Assembly: GCA_027422505.1 (NCBI GenBank)
Contig: JAPQWV010000766.1
Coordinates: 174,001-238,000, forward strand
Direction: 5' to 3'
DNA: 64,000 bases
Origin: Craterostigma plantagineum
Taxonomy: Eukaryota > Streptophyta > Magnoliopsida > Lamiales > Linderniaceae
Shown here: positions 34,101 through 46,137 of the stretch, one piece after another
Position numbering within the stretch: position 1 is the stretch's first letter
Layout: the number at the start of each line of letters is the position of its first letter
Made by a program: the position numbers and the translations under genes
The notes under the pieces: generated by a model
Told to the model about the DNA's origin: nothing
The model's database searches: none
Seen by the model: the letters and a program-made list of their open reading frames with translations, nothing else

Positions 34101-35419
34101 CATGTTACTTTGATGAGATACCTAACACATATGCTACTGACGAGGAAGGTATAGATTTGCCCTGTGCAGAATTACAGGATACTAAAGACGGTAAGGACGA
34201 TATTCCCGAAGACGAAAATGTTGAGACACTGGAACCAGAAGCTGATGAGCTGCAACCTAGAAAATGGAAGCATGCTTCCAGTCATCCAACAGATCAAGTA
34301 ATAGGAAACATCAGATCTGGAATCAAAACTCGAGCAACTGCATGAAATCAAGATACGGAGGAATCTCATAATGTACTGCTCTCAATGTTGGAACCAAAGA
34401 CAGTCCATGAGCTCTAGATGATATATCGTGGGTCTCTGCCATGGAAGATGAGCTATCTCAATTCGAAAAGAGCCAAGTATGGACACTCGTAGAGAGACCG
34501 GATGAGAAATCCATCATAGGAACCAAATGGGTATTCTGCAACAAACTCGACGGACACGGTAACGTCACAAGAAACAAAGCGAGGTTAGTTGCAAAAGGTT
34601 ATTCCCAGGAGGAAGACAAAGTACAACAAGGAATTACTGACAAAATTCGGGATGAACGATTCCAAAGCAATTTCCACCCCTACGCATCAAACCACCAAAA
34701 TAGACCATGATGAATCAGGTACACCAGTTGATCAAACAGAATATCAAGGTATGATTGGAAGCCTTCTTTACTTAACTGCTAGTCGTCCTGATATCATGTT
34801 TACTGTTGGTATGTGTTCGAGATATCAGTCTGATACTAGGGAATCCCACTTGACCGCAGTTAAGCGTATACTTAGATATATAAAGGGTACTATCAATTTT
34901 GGTCTGTGGTACTCTCATACGGATGAATTCCCATTAATGGGATATTCCGATGCCGACTATGCCGGCTGTAGGGAAGATAGGAGAAGTACTAGTGGAACTT
35001 GCCAATTACTTGGAAATTCCCTGGTAACTTGGTCTAGTAGAAAGCAAAATGCTGTCGCCCTCTCCACAACCGAAGCTGAATATATGGCCTTAGGAAATTG
35101 TTGTCAACAAGTTCTTTGGATGAAACAAACCCTCAGTGATTTCGGGCTAGGTTACGACAAAATTCCTATTTTGTGTGATAGCACTAGTGCCATTAGTATT
35201 ACTAAGAATCCCGTGCATCAAACCCGTACTAAGCATATTGAGGTTAAACATCATTTTATGCGACACCGTGTTCAGAAGGGGAATATCGGTGTGGAATTCG
35301 TAGGAACAAATGATCCGCTCGCTGATATCTTCACGAAACCCCTAATTGAGGCAAGATTCTGCGACATCCGTGATCGATTGGGAATCATCGAGTTAAATAA
35401 GGTTAGTAAATCTGCCTAA
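31102..35419 (+). pseudogene. Maximus-type gag-pol, several breaks and deletions
   Basis: Gag begins at the ATG at 31102 (MSSSSFDVFAEGQ, then PPLFCGTNYAIWKNRM, the Copia gag entry motif). A zinc knuckle CFTCGRHDHYANHC is at about 32598-32640, and an earlier one has lost its cysteines (about 31935-31980). The protease catalytic core is missing near 32915. Integrase pieces are WLWHRHLGHAN and CKACQMGKQ (about 33260-33400), FVSVDDYSRYTW, NDNGLEF and PQQNGVVERKNRVLQE (about 33740). Reverse transcriptase starts near 34441 but jumps at about 34615 from the N-terminal fingers straight to the thumb region, losing the YVDD-bearing core. RNase H (34930-35400, with STTEAEYMAL, KHIEVKHHFMRH, ADIFTKPL) is open. 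The element cannot transpose on its own. Confidence 0.9.
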
Positions 35420-35967
35420 TTCTGCCATTCACTCTAGATTACTCTATTTTGGATAGAAATCCGTAGTTATCCCATCTTAAGATATTCGTTCAGCCCTTAA
35501 AATACTTCGGTGGATCTTATAGATTTTTCCTTAAATGTGAATTTTCGTATTTTAGGAAGAAATTCGTAGTTAGTGCATTCCAAGATATTTCTTCAGCCAT
35601 CTAGACTATTTTAGGAATATCCGATCCTCCAGATCTACTCCATTGAATGTGGTCAGGTTATTTTATGAAGGAATTCGTAGATATCATTCCAGCCGCTCAG
35701 TTATTTTGGGAACTCATATGTTTAAAACTTATTTCTATTCAGCCTAGTCAAATCCTTTCCTTAATTATGAGATCACGTCAAATCAGTCTGAGATTTCTGA
35801 CAGTTTCCCATTTCCTTTTAAAATTTCGAATTTCAAACTTTGAATTCTATCCTTATCTCTTCCAAAAATAAACCGACCCTATCTCCTTCAAAAACCAGAA
35901 CCGTTCTTCAACCTTCATCAATTCAATCGTCTTCTCCAAGCTTCCTCTCAAACCCTAACCTCTGAAA
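35420..35967 (+). other. Spacer between pol and the accessory ORF
   Basis: AT-rich sequence with a few degenerate repeats of GAAATTCGTAG-TA-T (35464, 35560, 35668). No coding part is recognised. Confidence 0.5.
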
Positions 35968-37496
35968 ATGGCTAAAACTTCCGGATCCAAAGCTGCAATC
36001 CCTGAATCATCCAGCCGAAAGTGCAAAGAACCCATGACTGATGAATCCCCGCTCGAATCTCCTCACAAATAACCGGAACGAGACTCAGCCTCATCGCCTT
36101 CTGCTCGCAAAACCCGTTCCAAAGCCAAAACCACTGAAGAAATCCCCTCTCCGGCCAAAACTGTCAAGAAAAAGAAGAAGAAGACCACGAGATCCAGCCT
36201 CACACCTACTCAAACCCCCGCAATATCTCACGAGCCTGAAAAGTCTGTCTCGAGTCAAGAGATCGCTGAAGAAGTTCCTGAAGAAACCCAAAAATCGCCA
36301 TCTAGAAGCCCAACCCCTAAAGAAACCCAGAAATCTCCTTCACCAGTTGAAAAAGCCTTGCCGTCTCCACACCCGAACCAACCATCCCGCCTATTGATCT
36401 GTCCAAACCTAATGAGATCCCAGTTGAAGTGCTTTTTCTGGAAGAAAGTAACCTACAAAAGCTTCAGCAACAGAGATATCGCTCGCGGTCGTGAGTTGCC
36501 TTCGACAAGTTACCTCCTCGAAACATTATCATGTGGCTTAAGGACTTTCGATGGGAGCAATTCCTGAGTCTCAACGCACCCTACTACCCTGAAGTCGTGA
36601 AACTGTTCTATGCCAACTTCGACTACGACGAGTTCGAAGGGCATATCAATATCCGCTCATATGTTTTCGGCCACAAAATCACATGGACCACTCTAACAAT
36701 GAATGCCATGCTGGGGGCTATTGATGAAGGTCTCTGTCATTACGACATGAATGACTGGTGCCACGCTGATGAGTTTGATCTCAGCGATGTCCTGCGTACT
36801 CTCTGGGATACCCGCACCAAACCTCGCTTTTCAGAAAGTGAAGCCCTAAACCAACTCCCTATCGACTACTTCTTCCTTCACAAATTGCTCAACATGACCC
36901 TGTGGAGTGCGAAAATAGGCAGTGGAGGCCACTCAACGACTATGAATTTCATGAGCACTTTTGCGGTCTACATGATATCCCAGAATCGCAAGTTCAATCT
37001 AGGATATATCATCCTGAAGCACATGATCCAGGCCTTCGAGAGCAAAGACAAAGCGCTGCCCTACGGGATGCTGTTCACTCACTTGTTAGAGTGTGAGGGT
37101 ATTGTTCTGCCGCCGGGATGGGAAAATAAAGCAGTTAATGTCGTGGATTTAGTGACCTTGAAGCGCATGGGGATTCACCACTCAAAAAGCCAAGGTTGGT
37201 TCAAGGCCAAGGAAAATAGGTCAGTCGACAGTGCCCAGAAAAGGTCCGCAGCAAAAGGAAAGGCGAAGGTCAAGAGCGACAACGACGACGACTACGAAGA
37301 TGAGCTCAGCGTCGGGAAGGCGAGAATCTTAGTGCTGCGCCGCAATATCTCCGATATCAAGGCCGATAATCAGAAGCGCTTCCGCAAGCTCAAAGAACAG
37401 GATACCGAGTTGTTGCTGAAACTGTCCAAGCTCTCCAAGCTGATCAAGAAGTCCCTTCCGAAACCCGCCGATTCTGAAACCTTTTCAAACCAGTAG
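35968..37496 (+). pseudogene. Accessory ORF behind pol (plant transposon-protein-like)
   Basis: The frame opens with MAKTSGSKAAIPESS at 35968, meets a stop at 36070-36072, and continues in the same frame to about 36400. It then shifts to the frame that stays open until 37496. The N-terminal third is rich in Ser, Pro, Lys and Thr (for example PSRSPTPKETQKSPSP). The middle (about 36530-37130; PYYPEVVKLFYANF, YVFGHKITWTTLTMNAML, HKLLNMTLWSAKIGSGGHS) resembles the 'putative plant transposon protein' domain often found in retroelement-rich plant genomes. The C-terminus has an acidic patch and a heptad-like coiled coil (about 37310-37450). Layout and place match the env-like ORF of SIRE elements: Pro-rich start, coiled coil near the end. 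I see no convincing signal peptide or membrane segment, so an envelope role is not supported. Confidence 0.7.
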
Positions 37497-38226
37497 GCTG
37501 CCCATCATGTTCCATTTTGCTCTTAGTTGCCCTTAGGATATTTCGTTCTGCTCGTATCTGCAAGTTTTAGTTCTTAAGTGTCCCTCCCACCTTTTTTATA
37601 ATGAAGGGGGAGTAGTAAGGTAAGTGTTAGACGTTGAGCGTCTAAGTGTTTTGGTGTGTAGGGAAGCTCATTGAACCCTAATCTACATAATATTTTGCTG
37701 CTTTTATGATATATCTCCAATGCTTAACATTTGCTCTGATCTCTGGATATATCTGTGCTGATCTTACACTGCGTTATCTGATCTTATGCTCTGATACAGT
37801 GATACTCAGATACTTAACTGTGCAAATTGACTTGTGTGAGATTTATTGATAAGTGCTAAATGCCTGATGCGATGATTATCTGATTGCTTGAATCATGCTT
37901 GGAAAATGCACACTTAGGCAGGGGGAGCACACTCACGGGTAAATTTCAGAATTTTGCACCCATGATATAACCTTGAAAATGACATGATATATCCGCACTT
38001 AGACAAGGGGAGCAAATTCATTCATGATATATCCTTGCATGACATAGAGATAACTGCACTTAGGCAGGGGGAGCAAATATGTATCATATGTGATTAGGAA
38101 ATATCATATACTCTGTTTTGCAAATTGTTGTACACTTAGACATATGCGCTAGGACTTGTGAAATCGAATATGCTTACATACTTCTATGCTGCATCAATTA
38201 CATGTCATCATCAAAAAGGGGGAGAA
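37497..38226 (+). other. 3' untranslated part with repeated polypurine tracts
   Basis: After the accessory ORF there is no coding sequence. AGGGGGAG-like purine tracts recur at about 37603-37612, 37919-37926, 38005-38012 and 38065-38073. The functional one (AAAAAGGGGGAGAA, 38213-38226) is next to the LTR. The middle copies sit in degenerate units of about 70 bases with CACTTAGGCA before each tract. Confidence 0.75.
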
Positions 38227-39963
38227 TGTTGACCTTTTTAGGCCATACATGTTAGATTGTTTTGATGAACGATGTAATTGTAATGACGTTAGGTCCATAA
38301 GTTACGCAATTCGATTTGTGATTATTATAACGTCTAAGTTCATGACAATGTTGGATCACGCATTGATTATGAGCTATAAATTGATTAAAGTGCTGAATAT
38401 TTGATTCGCATATGAGTTTGTGATTTGTTAATGAGACTATGTGATCGCATGTTATAGACAGCCCATGTGATAGGATATATCATACTGAGCTATATATGGA
38501 AATATGCATGACATATCCTACTGAGTTATAAAAGGAAAATGTGTTGTTTATATATGGAAAGTGATATATCTGTTCAGAATCTGTAATTCCTGACGAAAAT
38601 CACATAAACGATTCTTGGCATGCTTTCCATTGAATTTAATGTGCAATATTGAATTAATATCTTTCCTTATGCTGATTGGAATATTATATTTAGGGAAGAT
38701 TTGATTTGATTGACTTTGTGGAGAAGGTGCTATTATATGGTATGCGCTATAAACGGATGTGATCTCTGAAATATGGAAAGTTCTCCCATGATATGATAAA
38801 TCAAATGAAGTATGCTGTGATCTGATTTGCATGCTAAACATGGTAAATATATTGATCTAATACTATGAGTTGTACATGGAAGACGTGGGGATATGATGCT
38901 ATCTTGTGTGCTATAATTGGAAAGTTAATCTGGATTGATTTAACACTAGAAACAGATAGCAGGGAATCACTTATAGAAAGTCCTAACATGGTAAATATAT
39001 GCGAAGTGATTGAATATGCATGAGAACGAAATTGAGTCCTTATGTGGAATATACTCATGCTTAAATGAGCTCTTATATGGAAAATAATCATGCTTTAAAG
39101 TGCTTATGACCGTTGTGATGCTTTAGTAAAAGCATGATTTATATGGCATGATAGGTCTCGAAAACTACATGGAAACTATGCTTGATTTGGTGATTATTAT
39201 ATGATATGATTTTTCCATGTGAAGTGCTATTTTGAAAAGGTTTATATATGAGCTAGACTTCATAATTTCGAGACACCAGGAATTTGCGAACATAAGCCTA
39301 CGAGAGATATATGAGCAGAAAGATACAGAGAGATTCCTGAGCCTTCCATTTGCTATAGCTTTCTGCCTACCTGAGCTTTAATTTGTGATTCCATCACTGA
39401 GCGAGTGATTCATCCGGTTATTCCAACCTCCAATACCATATATTCTGTCTTTGGACGTGTTGTTTTCGTACGTGAGCAATACCAAGGAGGCAAGGTCGAC
39501 GTTTACGCACACGTGAAGGGAAGGATGAGTTTCTGGGGCCCTTCGGTAGCGAACTGTGTCTGTCAGGATCAGGGGATTCCGAGGAACGAAACTCGGCGTG
39601 TGGTAACCTAGTAGTGGCTAGTGTTCGATTTGTTTCGGTTGTGTATTGGGCTAACCAATCAGTTTTGTATCCAGCTACGGTGCATTATAGTGATTGGTTC
39701 AACTCTTGGGGAGCAAACCCCGAGGAGAGGAGTAAACCCCAGTTAGGGATATAACCTATATAAAAATCCTGTCTCGCATTTACTTTTCAGTTATTTCTTT
39801 ATCGCAGTGAGACAGACCCGAAACACATCCGACGTAACTAGGATCAGGCATACTCGTCACAAGTATCAGTAGGCATATCCAAGTCACCACACTTAGGAAT
39901 TGTGAAAAGAAGCATAAAATTTCTATAAGCCTAATTCACCCCCTAGGCATATTTATATCTTCA
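38227..39963 (+). repeat. 3' LTR of the Maximus-type element (1737 bp)
   Basis: It starts TGTTGACC after a polypurine tract and ends ATATCTTCA, like the end of the 5' copy. A TATA box (CTATATAAAAAT near 39755-39766) is present here, whereas the 5' copy has lost it. Confidence 0.92.
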
Positions 39964-40540
39964 TCTTCAAATCGACCGATTTATTAGGTATTATACGTGC
40001 ATTCGCCGAGTTGGTTCATCCCAACAATCATCCGATTTAAGGTACTCAAAAGTTAAAATTGCCGAGTTCTATCTCTCTGTTGATTGCAATGTATAAAATT
40101 CACTTTCCGCGATTCCTCACATGGCTTATTACACTCGATCGAAACTTATAAAATTCCAGCTATTTTAAAGCTGCCATAATTCGTGAAGTCCCTCTTTACG
40201 GTTCCAACACTTTTATCCATCAAACCCTTAAATTTTAGATCGAACTAGACTCATTACAAGAACAGTTTGAACATAATAAAAACTTTATATGCTCTAACTA
40301 AGTTTCGAACTTAATACAACATAATTATAAAAGTTCTAAAGGTTCCAGAAGCCCTCATCAACTGAACTAATATAAATCCTAATCATTTCCAGATTTTCGT
40401 ATCTAATAAATTCTTAAACATTTTAAATCTTGGAGACCTTCTACAGTTTTATCTCATATAATCGTATTTTAGCCTATTAATAACAAAAGAGAGTATTTAA
40501 ATTCTAAGAGCGAAAAGAGATTATACCTTCCGAATACTAT
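39964..40540. other. Non-coding stretch, nothing recognised
   Basis: AT-rich sequence without an open frame of recognisable family or a bounded repeat. Confidence 0.4.
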
Positions 40541-40542
40541 TA

Positions 40543-41000
40543 CACTAGAAACTCTATAAATTAATACATTTGGGGCCGGCCAAATTTATTAATTAAAAGA
40601 GTTATTAATTAATCAATAAATTAATAATTATTAATTTATCGATAAATTAATATTTTATTAATTTATAGTGTATATAACTTTCAAACTTCCCAAACATTTA
40701 ATGCAAGGGAAAATTTCTTGTTGACCTATGATAAATAAATGTCAGGAGTTCTTAAAATGATAAGGACAAATTGATTCATTTTTCAAATAATCTTTGTTCA
40801 TGTAATATGACAATATTTTTACATATGGAATTATTAATTTATAATTTATACGGGACCTATAGAAATTATCAAAGTCTTATTATCTTATAATTTTAGAGAA
40901 TTATTAATTTAGTACGTTATCCCCGAGTCGGGACCGGCCGGAAATATTATATTAAAGAGTTTATTAAATTATCAAGTATTAATTTATAGAGTTTCTACTG
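40543..41000. mobile_element. Emigrant/pogo-like MITE (458 bp)
   Basis: The ends are inverted copies of CA(C/G)TAGAAACTCTATAAATT. It is flanked by TA on both sides (40541-40542, 41001-41002), the pogo-type target. It is AT-rich, with inner repeats of TTATTAATTTAT and no coding capacity. The termini match the Arabidopsis Emigrant/Lemi type as I know it. Confidence 0.8.
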
Positions 41001-41002
41001 TA

Positions 41003-41460
41003 CGTCTGAACTCCTTATATGGTTTATTGCTATTGCTCAACCTCCATTGGAAGAACACTTTATTGTTCTATGTTTCTTCTTTTCATTAGAGTTATACTAC
41101 TTAGGAATTCATGATAAACATTAAACCATCGAAAGTTTCATTTGATGGGACATGTGATGACGTGATTTTTCCCTCAACCTTAAGCAACTAATATTTATCT
41201 CTAAGCACTTGGGCCTAAGTTAAATTTAATATAGCCCAATTGTGTTTTAGTCTGATTAGTATTTTTATAACCTAATTCCAATTTCTTATATTTAGCTCTT
41301 TAATAATTTCTCCTACCCCAAAATAATAGACCTTATACAAAATTATTTTTAAGTCCCAACTTGAATTTGCTACCCAGTCATTTGTCCTAATAGCACGCAA
41401 GCATATATATATGGTATCGCACATAGTATGAAATCATATTATCACATAGTATGCAAATTT
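41003..41460. other. Non-coding stretch, nothing recognised
   Basis: No gene or repeat boundary is seen between the MITE and the Gypsy tail relic. Confidence 0.4.
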
Positions 41461-41474
41461 ATTGGTCGGCTTAC

Positions 41475-41755
41475 TTACGGGACTGAGTATTACATCAGAT
41501 CATTCTCATGTTCTACGTGATGAACCAGTAGATATTTCCAAAGAGCTCAGTTATGTGGAAGAACCGGCAGAAATCCTCGAATATGCCTACAAACAATTAC
41601 GGAATAATAATTCCGACGGTAAAGATGCTTTGGAAAATCACTCGATTCGTGAAGCTACGTGGTAAATGAAGAAAATATCGAGACGCAGTACCCATGGTTA
41701 TTTGCTGATAAAGGTACGAAATTTCGAGGCCGAAATTTTAAAAGGGGGAGAATAA
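41475..41755 (+). pseudogene. Relic of a Ty3/Gypsy polyprotein C-terminus
   Basis: The frame reads HVLRDEPVDISKELSYVEEP, then AEILEYAYKQLRNN and ENHSIREATW. After a frameshift near 41660 it continues ENIETQYPWLF and GTKFRGRNF. This is the C-terminal chromodomain-like tail of Tekay/Del-type polyproteins (HVL-YEP, L-YVE-PV-IL, K-L-N, W-NH-VEEATWE, YP-LF, GTNF-DE). A purine tract (AAAAGGGGGAGAAT, about 41739-41752) follows, as before a 3' LTR. Nothing upstream of the tail survives here, so it is an old fragment. Confidence 0.7.
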
Positions 41756-42054
41756 TCAGGAACCGAACCTTACATCATAATTTCATGTATTTACACGAAT
41801 TCATGCATTTATACATAATTAATTCCAAGATACGTATATAGATGATAATAATATTTGACTAAGGTATTATAAGTTTTTGGTATGAAAAAAGTAGTGTGAG
41901 TAAACTTTATTAGCAAAACGTATTCGATATGAGGTCTAAGTAAAGAAAGTTTTCGGCATACATGTGTGTGTATATATATATGTAGCTTTTAATAAGGTAA
42001 AAAAAGTATTAGGTGAAGCTTTGTTTTCGCAAAAAGATATAACTATTAAGTATA
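41756..42054. other. Possible decayed 3' LTR after the Gypsy tail
   Basis: AT-rich sequence directly after the polypurine tract. It has no recognisable LTR end, partner or gene. Confidence 0.3.
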
Positions 42055-42359
42055 GGGGCGATTGGGGTTCAGGCCCCTAGGTAAATCTATTTTAGGGTTC
42101 AGGTCCCTGTCAGACGAAATTTAGTTTTAGGGACCCGTTTTTTAATTAAAATAAAATTTGTCTAACGAAAATACCCTTATAAAAGAGTAATGAGAAGTGG
42201 TATCCAACACCATTGTTGTGTTATCAAATTGCAATATATCGTTATTGCATAACAAGCAGTATTACCACGCACAAATGTGTTACTGTATATCCAATAAGTG
42301 GTATCAACTCCATAAATGTAGTTTTTTAAGTGTATGCCATTAACATGCTTGCTTGATAT

Positions 42360-42850
42360 CACTTCATACTTCTGCGTAACATTTCCTTGTTTCTGGGCAA
42401 CACTTCATGCTTTTCGGGTAACACTTCCTTGTTTCCGCTATTAACATACGCGATTAACATGCTGGGTAACAGTTCCTGCTTTCTGGATAACACTTCAATG
42501 TTTCTGGCTAACACTTTCTTGTAATCATTTTTTTGTAAGAGAATGCAGTTAACCCATGAAGTGTTATGCAGAATTCATGAAGTGTTACTCTATAGCTAAT
42601 AATTCGCATTAACAGAATAAATTAGTTTTGAAGCATGTGCGATTAACATGCTTGCTCGGTACACTTCATGGTTTTTCGGTCCATTTCATGCTTTTCTGGT
42701 AACACTTCCTTATTTGTGGATAACACTTTCCTGTAATTTATGAAGTGTTACCAGTTCATTCTCTTCTGGTATCACTTCCTTATTTCTGGGTAACACTTTC
42801 CTGTAATTCGCGAAGTGTTACCACTTCATCAAGTGTTACCCAGAATGCAC
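42360..42850. repeat. Degenerate minisatellite, GGTAACACTTC units
   Basis: Variants of (G)GTAACACTTCCTTGTTTCTG recur about fifteen times with periods of about 25-35 bases. Toward the right, inverted versions (GAAGTGTTACC) appear as well. It lies inside a possible larger unit (about 42055-43030) whose ends share GTTCAGGCCC-like inverted sequence. Confidence 0.7.
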
Positions 42851-43088
42851 AAAGTGGTATCCGTCGAGTGTTTGAAAGAGTTGATGGGAAACATGTGTAA
42901 TTTCCGCAACAGGACGATGCAAATGAGTCGTTATGCTCAAAATTGGTCCTTAACTTTGAAAAAACTTTTAATAGATCCTTATCTCTATTGTAAACGCTAA
43001 TGAAACTATGTAAATTGGGCCTGAAACTTTGTTAACTCTTAAGGAAAAAGAAGAACAGAGAAAGGGAAAAGAAGAACATAGAAGTAGG

Positions 43089-45720
43089 TGTTAGGTCCTA
43101 TTTTATCAACTCTACGATCCTAGACTTCAATCTTAAGGAAATCGATTAGAATAATCGAAGATAGAATTTCGATCGAAAACCTTCGTTGAAGAACGTCGAG
43201 AGAGAAATCGTGTAGGAGATGATGTTTTCTAACTTTCTCTCTGTAAAAAATTAGATTGGCAGCCCTTCGGATCAATTTTTAAAATCTTCTATTAAGCTCA
43301 AATATTTACAAGGTAGTCATACCAAACATACTTGGTATAAATAACAAGCTAAGTCCTAAACTATGGACAAATACTATAAAAGTCCCTAATTACAAGGACA
43401 ACTAATAAAATCAAAGCACTATTACAAATGGTATTCTACATTCTCCCTCTTTGTGCTTGATTGCTCTTCCGCGCCACCTGTGCTCGTCGGGCAAAGTATG
43501 ACCTGCGCAAGCCCAGCGCATGCTCGAAGTTCCTGATGCTGTTCCGAAGCTCCAATCGCTCCTCGATGTCCTCAAGAAGTTCGATCAGAAGCAGTTGTTC
43601 TCTCGCGAACCTTTGAAGCTTCAGCATGGTCTCTCTGTTGATTTCTTCCAACCTCTGCTCTATGTTCTTCCTGATGACCTTGAGTGTCCCATCACAGAAT
43701 TTGTGAATCTCAGTCTTCAGCATCAACCTAGTCTTCTTTGCGATCGGATTGTGATAGGTGATTCCTAATACTAAGATAATGTGTACGTGGTTGTTGGGAA
43801 GCCCTTCGATCTCAGGTTCTTTGTTGAGCGGAGCGGTCATGTTAACATTCTTTTTGTTGCTTTCCAGAGCCATCTGATGGTCGTGAGCGGAGAAGTACTT
43901 GACTTGGCGCACCATGAATCGGTAGAGCCCCTCGAGTCCTTCTTTCTTGATGAAGCCTTGAGAACCCTTGTACTTCTCTACATATAGTTGGTAGAGATGG
44001 TACACCTCCTCGACAGGGAGGTACGGTAGGTCACTCTCGCTTAGTTCTTTCCGAGTTCTGTCTACTCACTCGATGACGTAGTAAGGTGTTGGAAGACCTC
44101 ATTTAGCACAGAAGACACTTAGAAGCTGGCATATTTGGGATAGACTCTTATAATGACTCTTTACTTGTCCTTTGGTCATCCCCAGCCTCACATCTGGTCG
44201 TCATTCCCTTTTGCTGTTCCCAGTGAGAAATCCCTCTGAGCTCAAACACATTCAACTTCTTAACTTTGTTCAGTGATTTCCATATGTGTTCTCGAACTTG
44301 AATGGGATCTCAATCCGAATATTCTCCCATAGCGTGTCGATTCGAACGGTCCCTGGCATTTGTCTTGTAGGGGAATCCGCTCGTAGCGCAATCAATTCTG
44401 GAAGCCTTGAGGGAATTTGTTCATGGTCTTCTCCTTCCTGAAGTTATTCGTCTTCTATCAGGACTAGGTCCACCGAAGCTGCTTCGAGGAAATGTCGAAT
44501 GTCCTTGAGTCGTTGTCCCTGAATCTCATCGGGCATGGTATGGGTCAGCCGTTGTCCTTCGAAGATATACTTGTCAAGGACCTCATATGGGTTGAATCCA
44601 CTTCCCGATGGTCCCAATTGGTCTGGAGCGGTCGAGGGAGTTGCTTGAATCTGCGCCAGGGCTACGAGCATAGCCGCACTTGCTTCTTCATCCGGAAGCA
44701 AGGGGCTTGTGGAGGTCTGTGGTGGTGAGGATGGAGGCGTCCACATGTTGAAGGTTGGTGGGTCTGGGTCGTTTTGGGTTAGAGTTTCGGTGGTGCGGTG
44801 CATGGTGGTGGTTGTTCTGGTAGTTGGTTGTGAGGTTTCACCGGCTCCACTTGTCTGCGTCGTGCCCGAACCTTGTTCTTGACCTTCTCCTTGGCCACTC
44901 GAAGATGTCCTAGGCCTCTTCTCCGCCTCATGACGGTCCTGATCGTCAGGGTCGTCATGTCGGCTTCTTGAGCGGGAGTTTGGCCTCGGCAGGATTGAGT
45001 AGGTGGCTCAGGATGATCCACGAGACACATATATAAGGATTCTTCCGGGGGCGTCCGAGTGGAAAAGCCAATGAGGCGGGTGAGTAGAATATCATGGAGG
45101 TCGGTGATGGGTATGGTATATGGGTTGATGAGGATGGATGAGTTTATGAGAGGGTTGGTGGATGTGGATTGTGGGGGTGTAAGGTTTGTTTGATGGGCCC
45201 TCTGAGACAGGTGCTTTCTCGGTGTCACGGAGGGATGTCTCAATGGCTGCCAGCACTCTCTCCATCATTTTATCTTCAAGGGATTTGATGGCTACGGAGA
45301 GGGTTGCTTGGAACTGCGGTTCAGTCACAAACGGGGTGCAAGGAGCCTCCGTAGATGGACAGGTCGACTGATGTCGCCTGTTGACAACCCTTGACCGGCT
45401 CATCACGCTGGCTCATAGTCACTTGAGGTTGTGACTGTCCGAGACTTCCATCCAATCTTTGATTTGAATCTTGACGATTCTCATCTATGGATGTTGGGGC
45501 AGGTTCTGATTGAACCTGCGAACCAGACATAGGAATGTCGTGCTGCGGCTCAAGATTGAGCGAAGAAGGGTCCTCATCACGTGGAGTGATAAGCGGCATT
45601 GTGTCTGATGCGATGGTGACAGTTGTGAATATGGACTCGAATGGTATATTCGGTCACCTTGGAGTCCGTCTTATCAAACGAATTTCCTCATCTGACTCAG
45701 TGTTGGATAGGGTGGCCGTG
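43089..45720 (-). mobile_element. Truncated SIRE-like Copia relic: 3' LTR plus accessory ORF
   Basis: The 352-bp LTR at 43089-43440 is about 80% like the LTRs of the 12.9-kb element (estimate by eye). Next to it is the same kind of polypurine tract (minus strand GAGGGAGAA) and a second copy of the same accessory coding region. Pol and the 5' LTR are absent. A plus-strand gag fragment of another Copia family lies beyond it. Confidence 0.75.
43436..45600 (-). pseudogene. Accessory ORF copy in the truncated relic
   Basis: On the minus strand pieces run from MPLITPRDEDPSSLNLEPQH (45599) through a Pro/Thr/Ser-rich middle (45243-44780) and PDEIQGQRLKDIRHFLEAAS (about 44540) to a 189-residue open C-terminal piece (44005-43436). 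The last piece has LYQLYVEKYKGSQGFIKKEG, LEGLYRFMVRQVKYFSAHDH and then a long charged helix with coiled-coil character (RLEEINRETMLKLQRFAREQ, IEERLELRNSIRNFEHALGL). I know no family for it. Several stops and frameshifts lie between the pieces. Confidence 0.6.
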
Positions 45721-45734
45721 TGAGGTGATAATCT

Positions 45735-46137
45735 ATGTGCACCTCACGGGCTTGTTCTGTCACAAGAGGCTCGAGGCATTGGACTTTATCATGGATAATG
45801 AGCTCCAGAACTATCTGATACTTCAGTCGCTCCCACCGTCCTTCAATTCGTTCATTGTGAACTAATCTGAACAAGGCTGAGATGACGCTGACTGGGTTGA
45901 TGACCCAGTTATCGGCGGTGCAAACTCAGATGAAGAAGGTCAAGGGAAAGGAAGTTGTTCTTATCGCGAATGCTAAGACTCGAGGGTCGAGTAGAAACAA
46001 AAAGTCGGACAAGCCCACTAAGCCCAAATGGCGAATTTCGAAAGGCAAGGCCAAGAAGAACGTGTACAAAGGCGCCAAGCCGTCGGACAAATGCCTTCAC
46101 TGTAATGAGCTTCACAAATTAATGGTATGTGTTTAAG
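45735..46137 (+). pseudogene. Copia gag fragment (plus strand)
   Basis: The frame around 45780-45865 reads LDFIMDNELQNYLILQSLPP, then SFNSFIVN. After a frameshift, 45882-46136 reads KAEMTLTGLMTQLSAVQTQM, KKVKGKEVVLIANAKT and DKCLHCNELHK. This is the standard Copia gag order (ILQSLP--F--FI-NF, then TL-EL---L---E, then a Lys-rich linker and a zinc knuckle), but the knuckle lacks its last residues. There is no LTR or pol. It separates the relic on the left from the 12.9-kb element. Confidence 0.75.

Larger units (their letters stand above)
29561..39963 (+). mobile_element. SIRE/Maximus-type Ty1/Copia element, 5' LTR truncated
   Basis: The 3' LTR is complete (38227-39963, 1737 bp). The 5' LTR (29561-31042) lacks its first ~577 bp and about 310 bp near its end, and carries a hAT insertion. 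The primer site TGGTATCAGAGC is at 31045-31056. Gag, integrase, partial reverse transcriptase and RNase H follow in Copia order, then an accessory ORF of about 1.5 kb and a 3' polypurine tract at 38213-38226. The size, long LTRs, gag type and an extra ORF behind pol fit the SIRE/Maximus lineage. No left target site survives, so no target duplication can be tested. Confidence 0.9.

Noticed and set aside
35968..37496. Calling the accessory ORF an envelope protein
   Set aside because: No signal peptide or membrane segment is evident; only its position is env-like.
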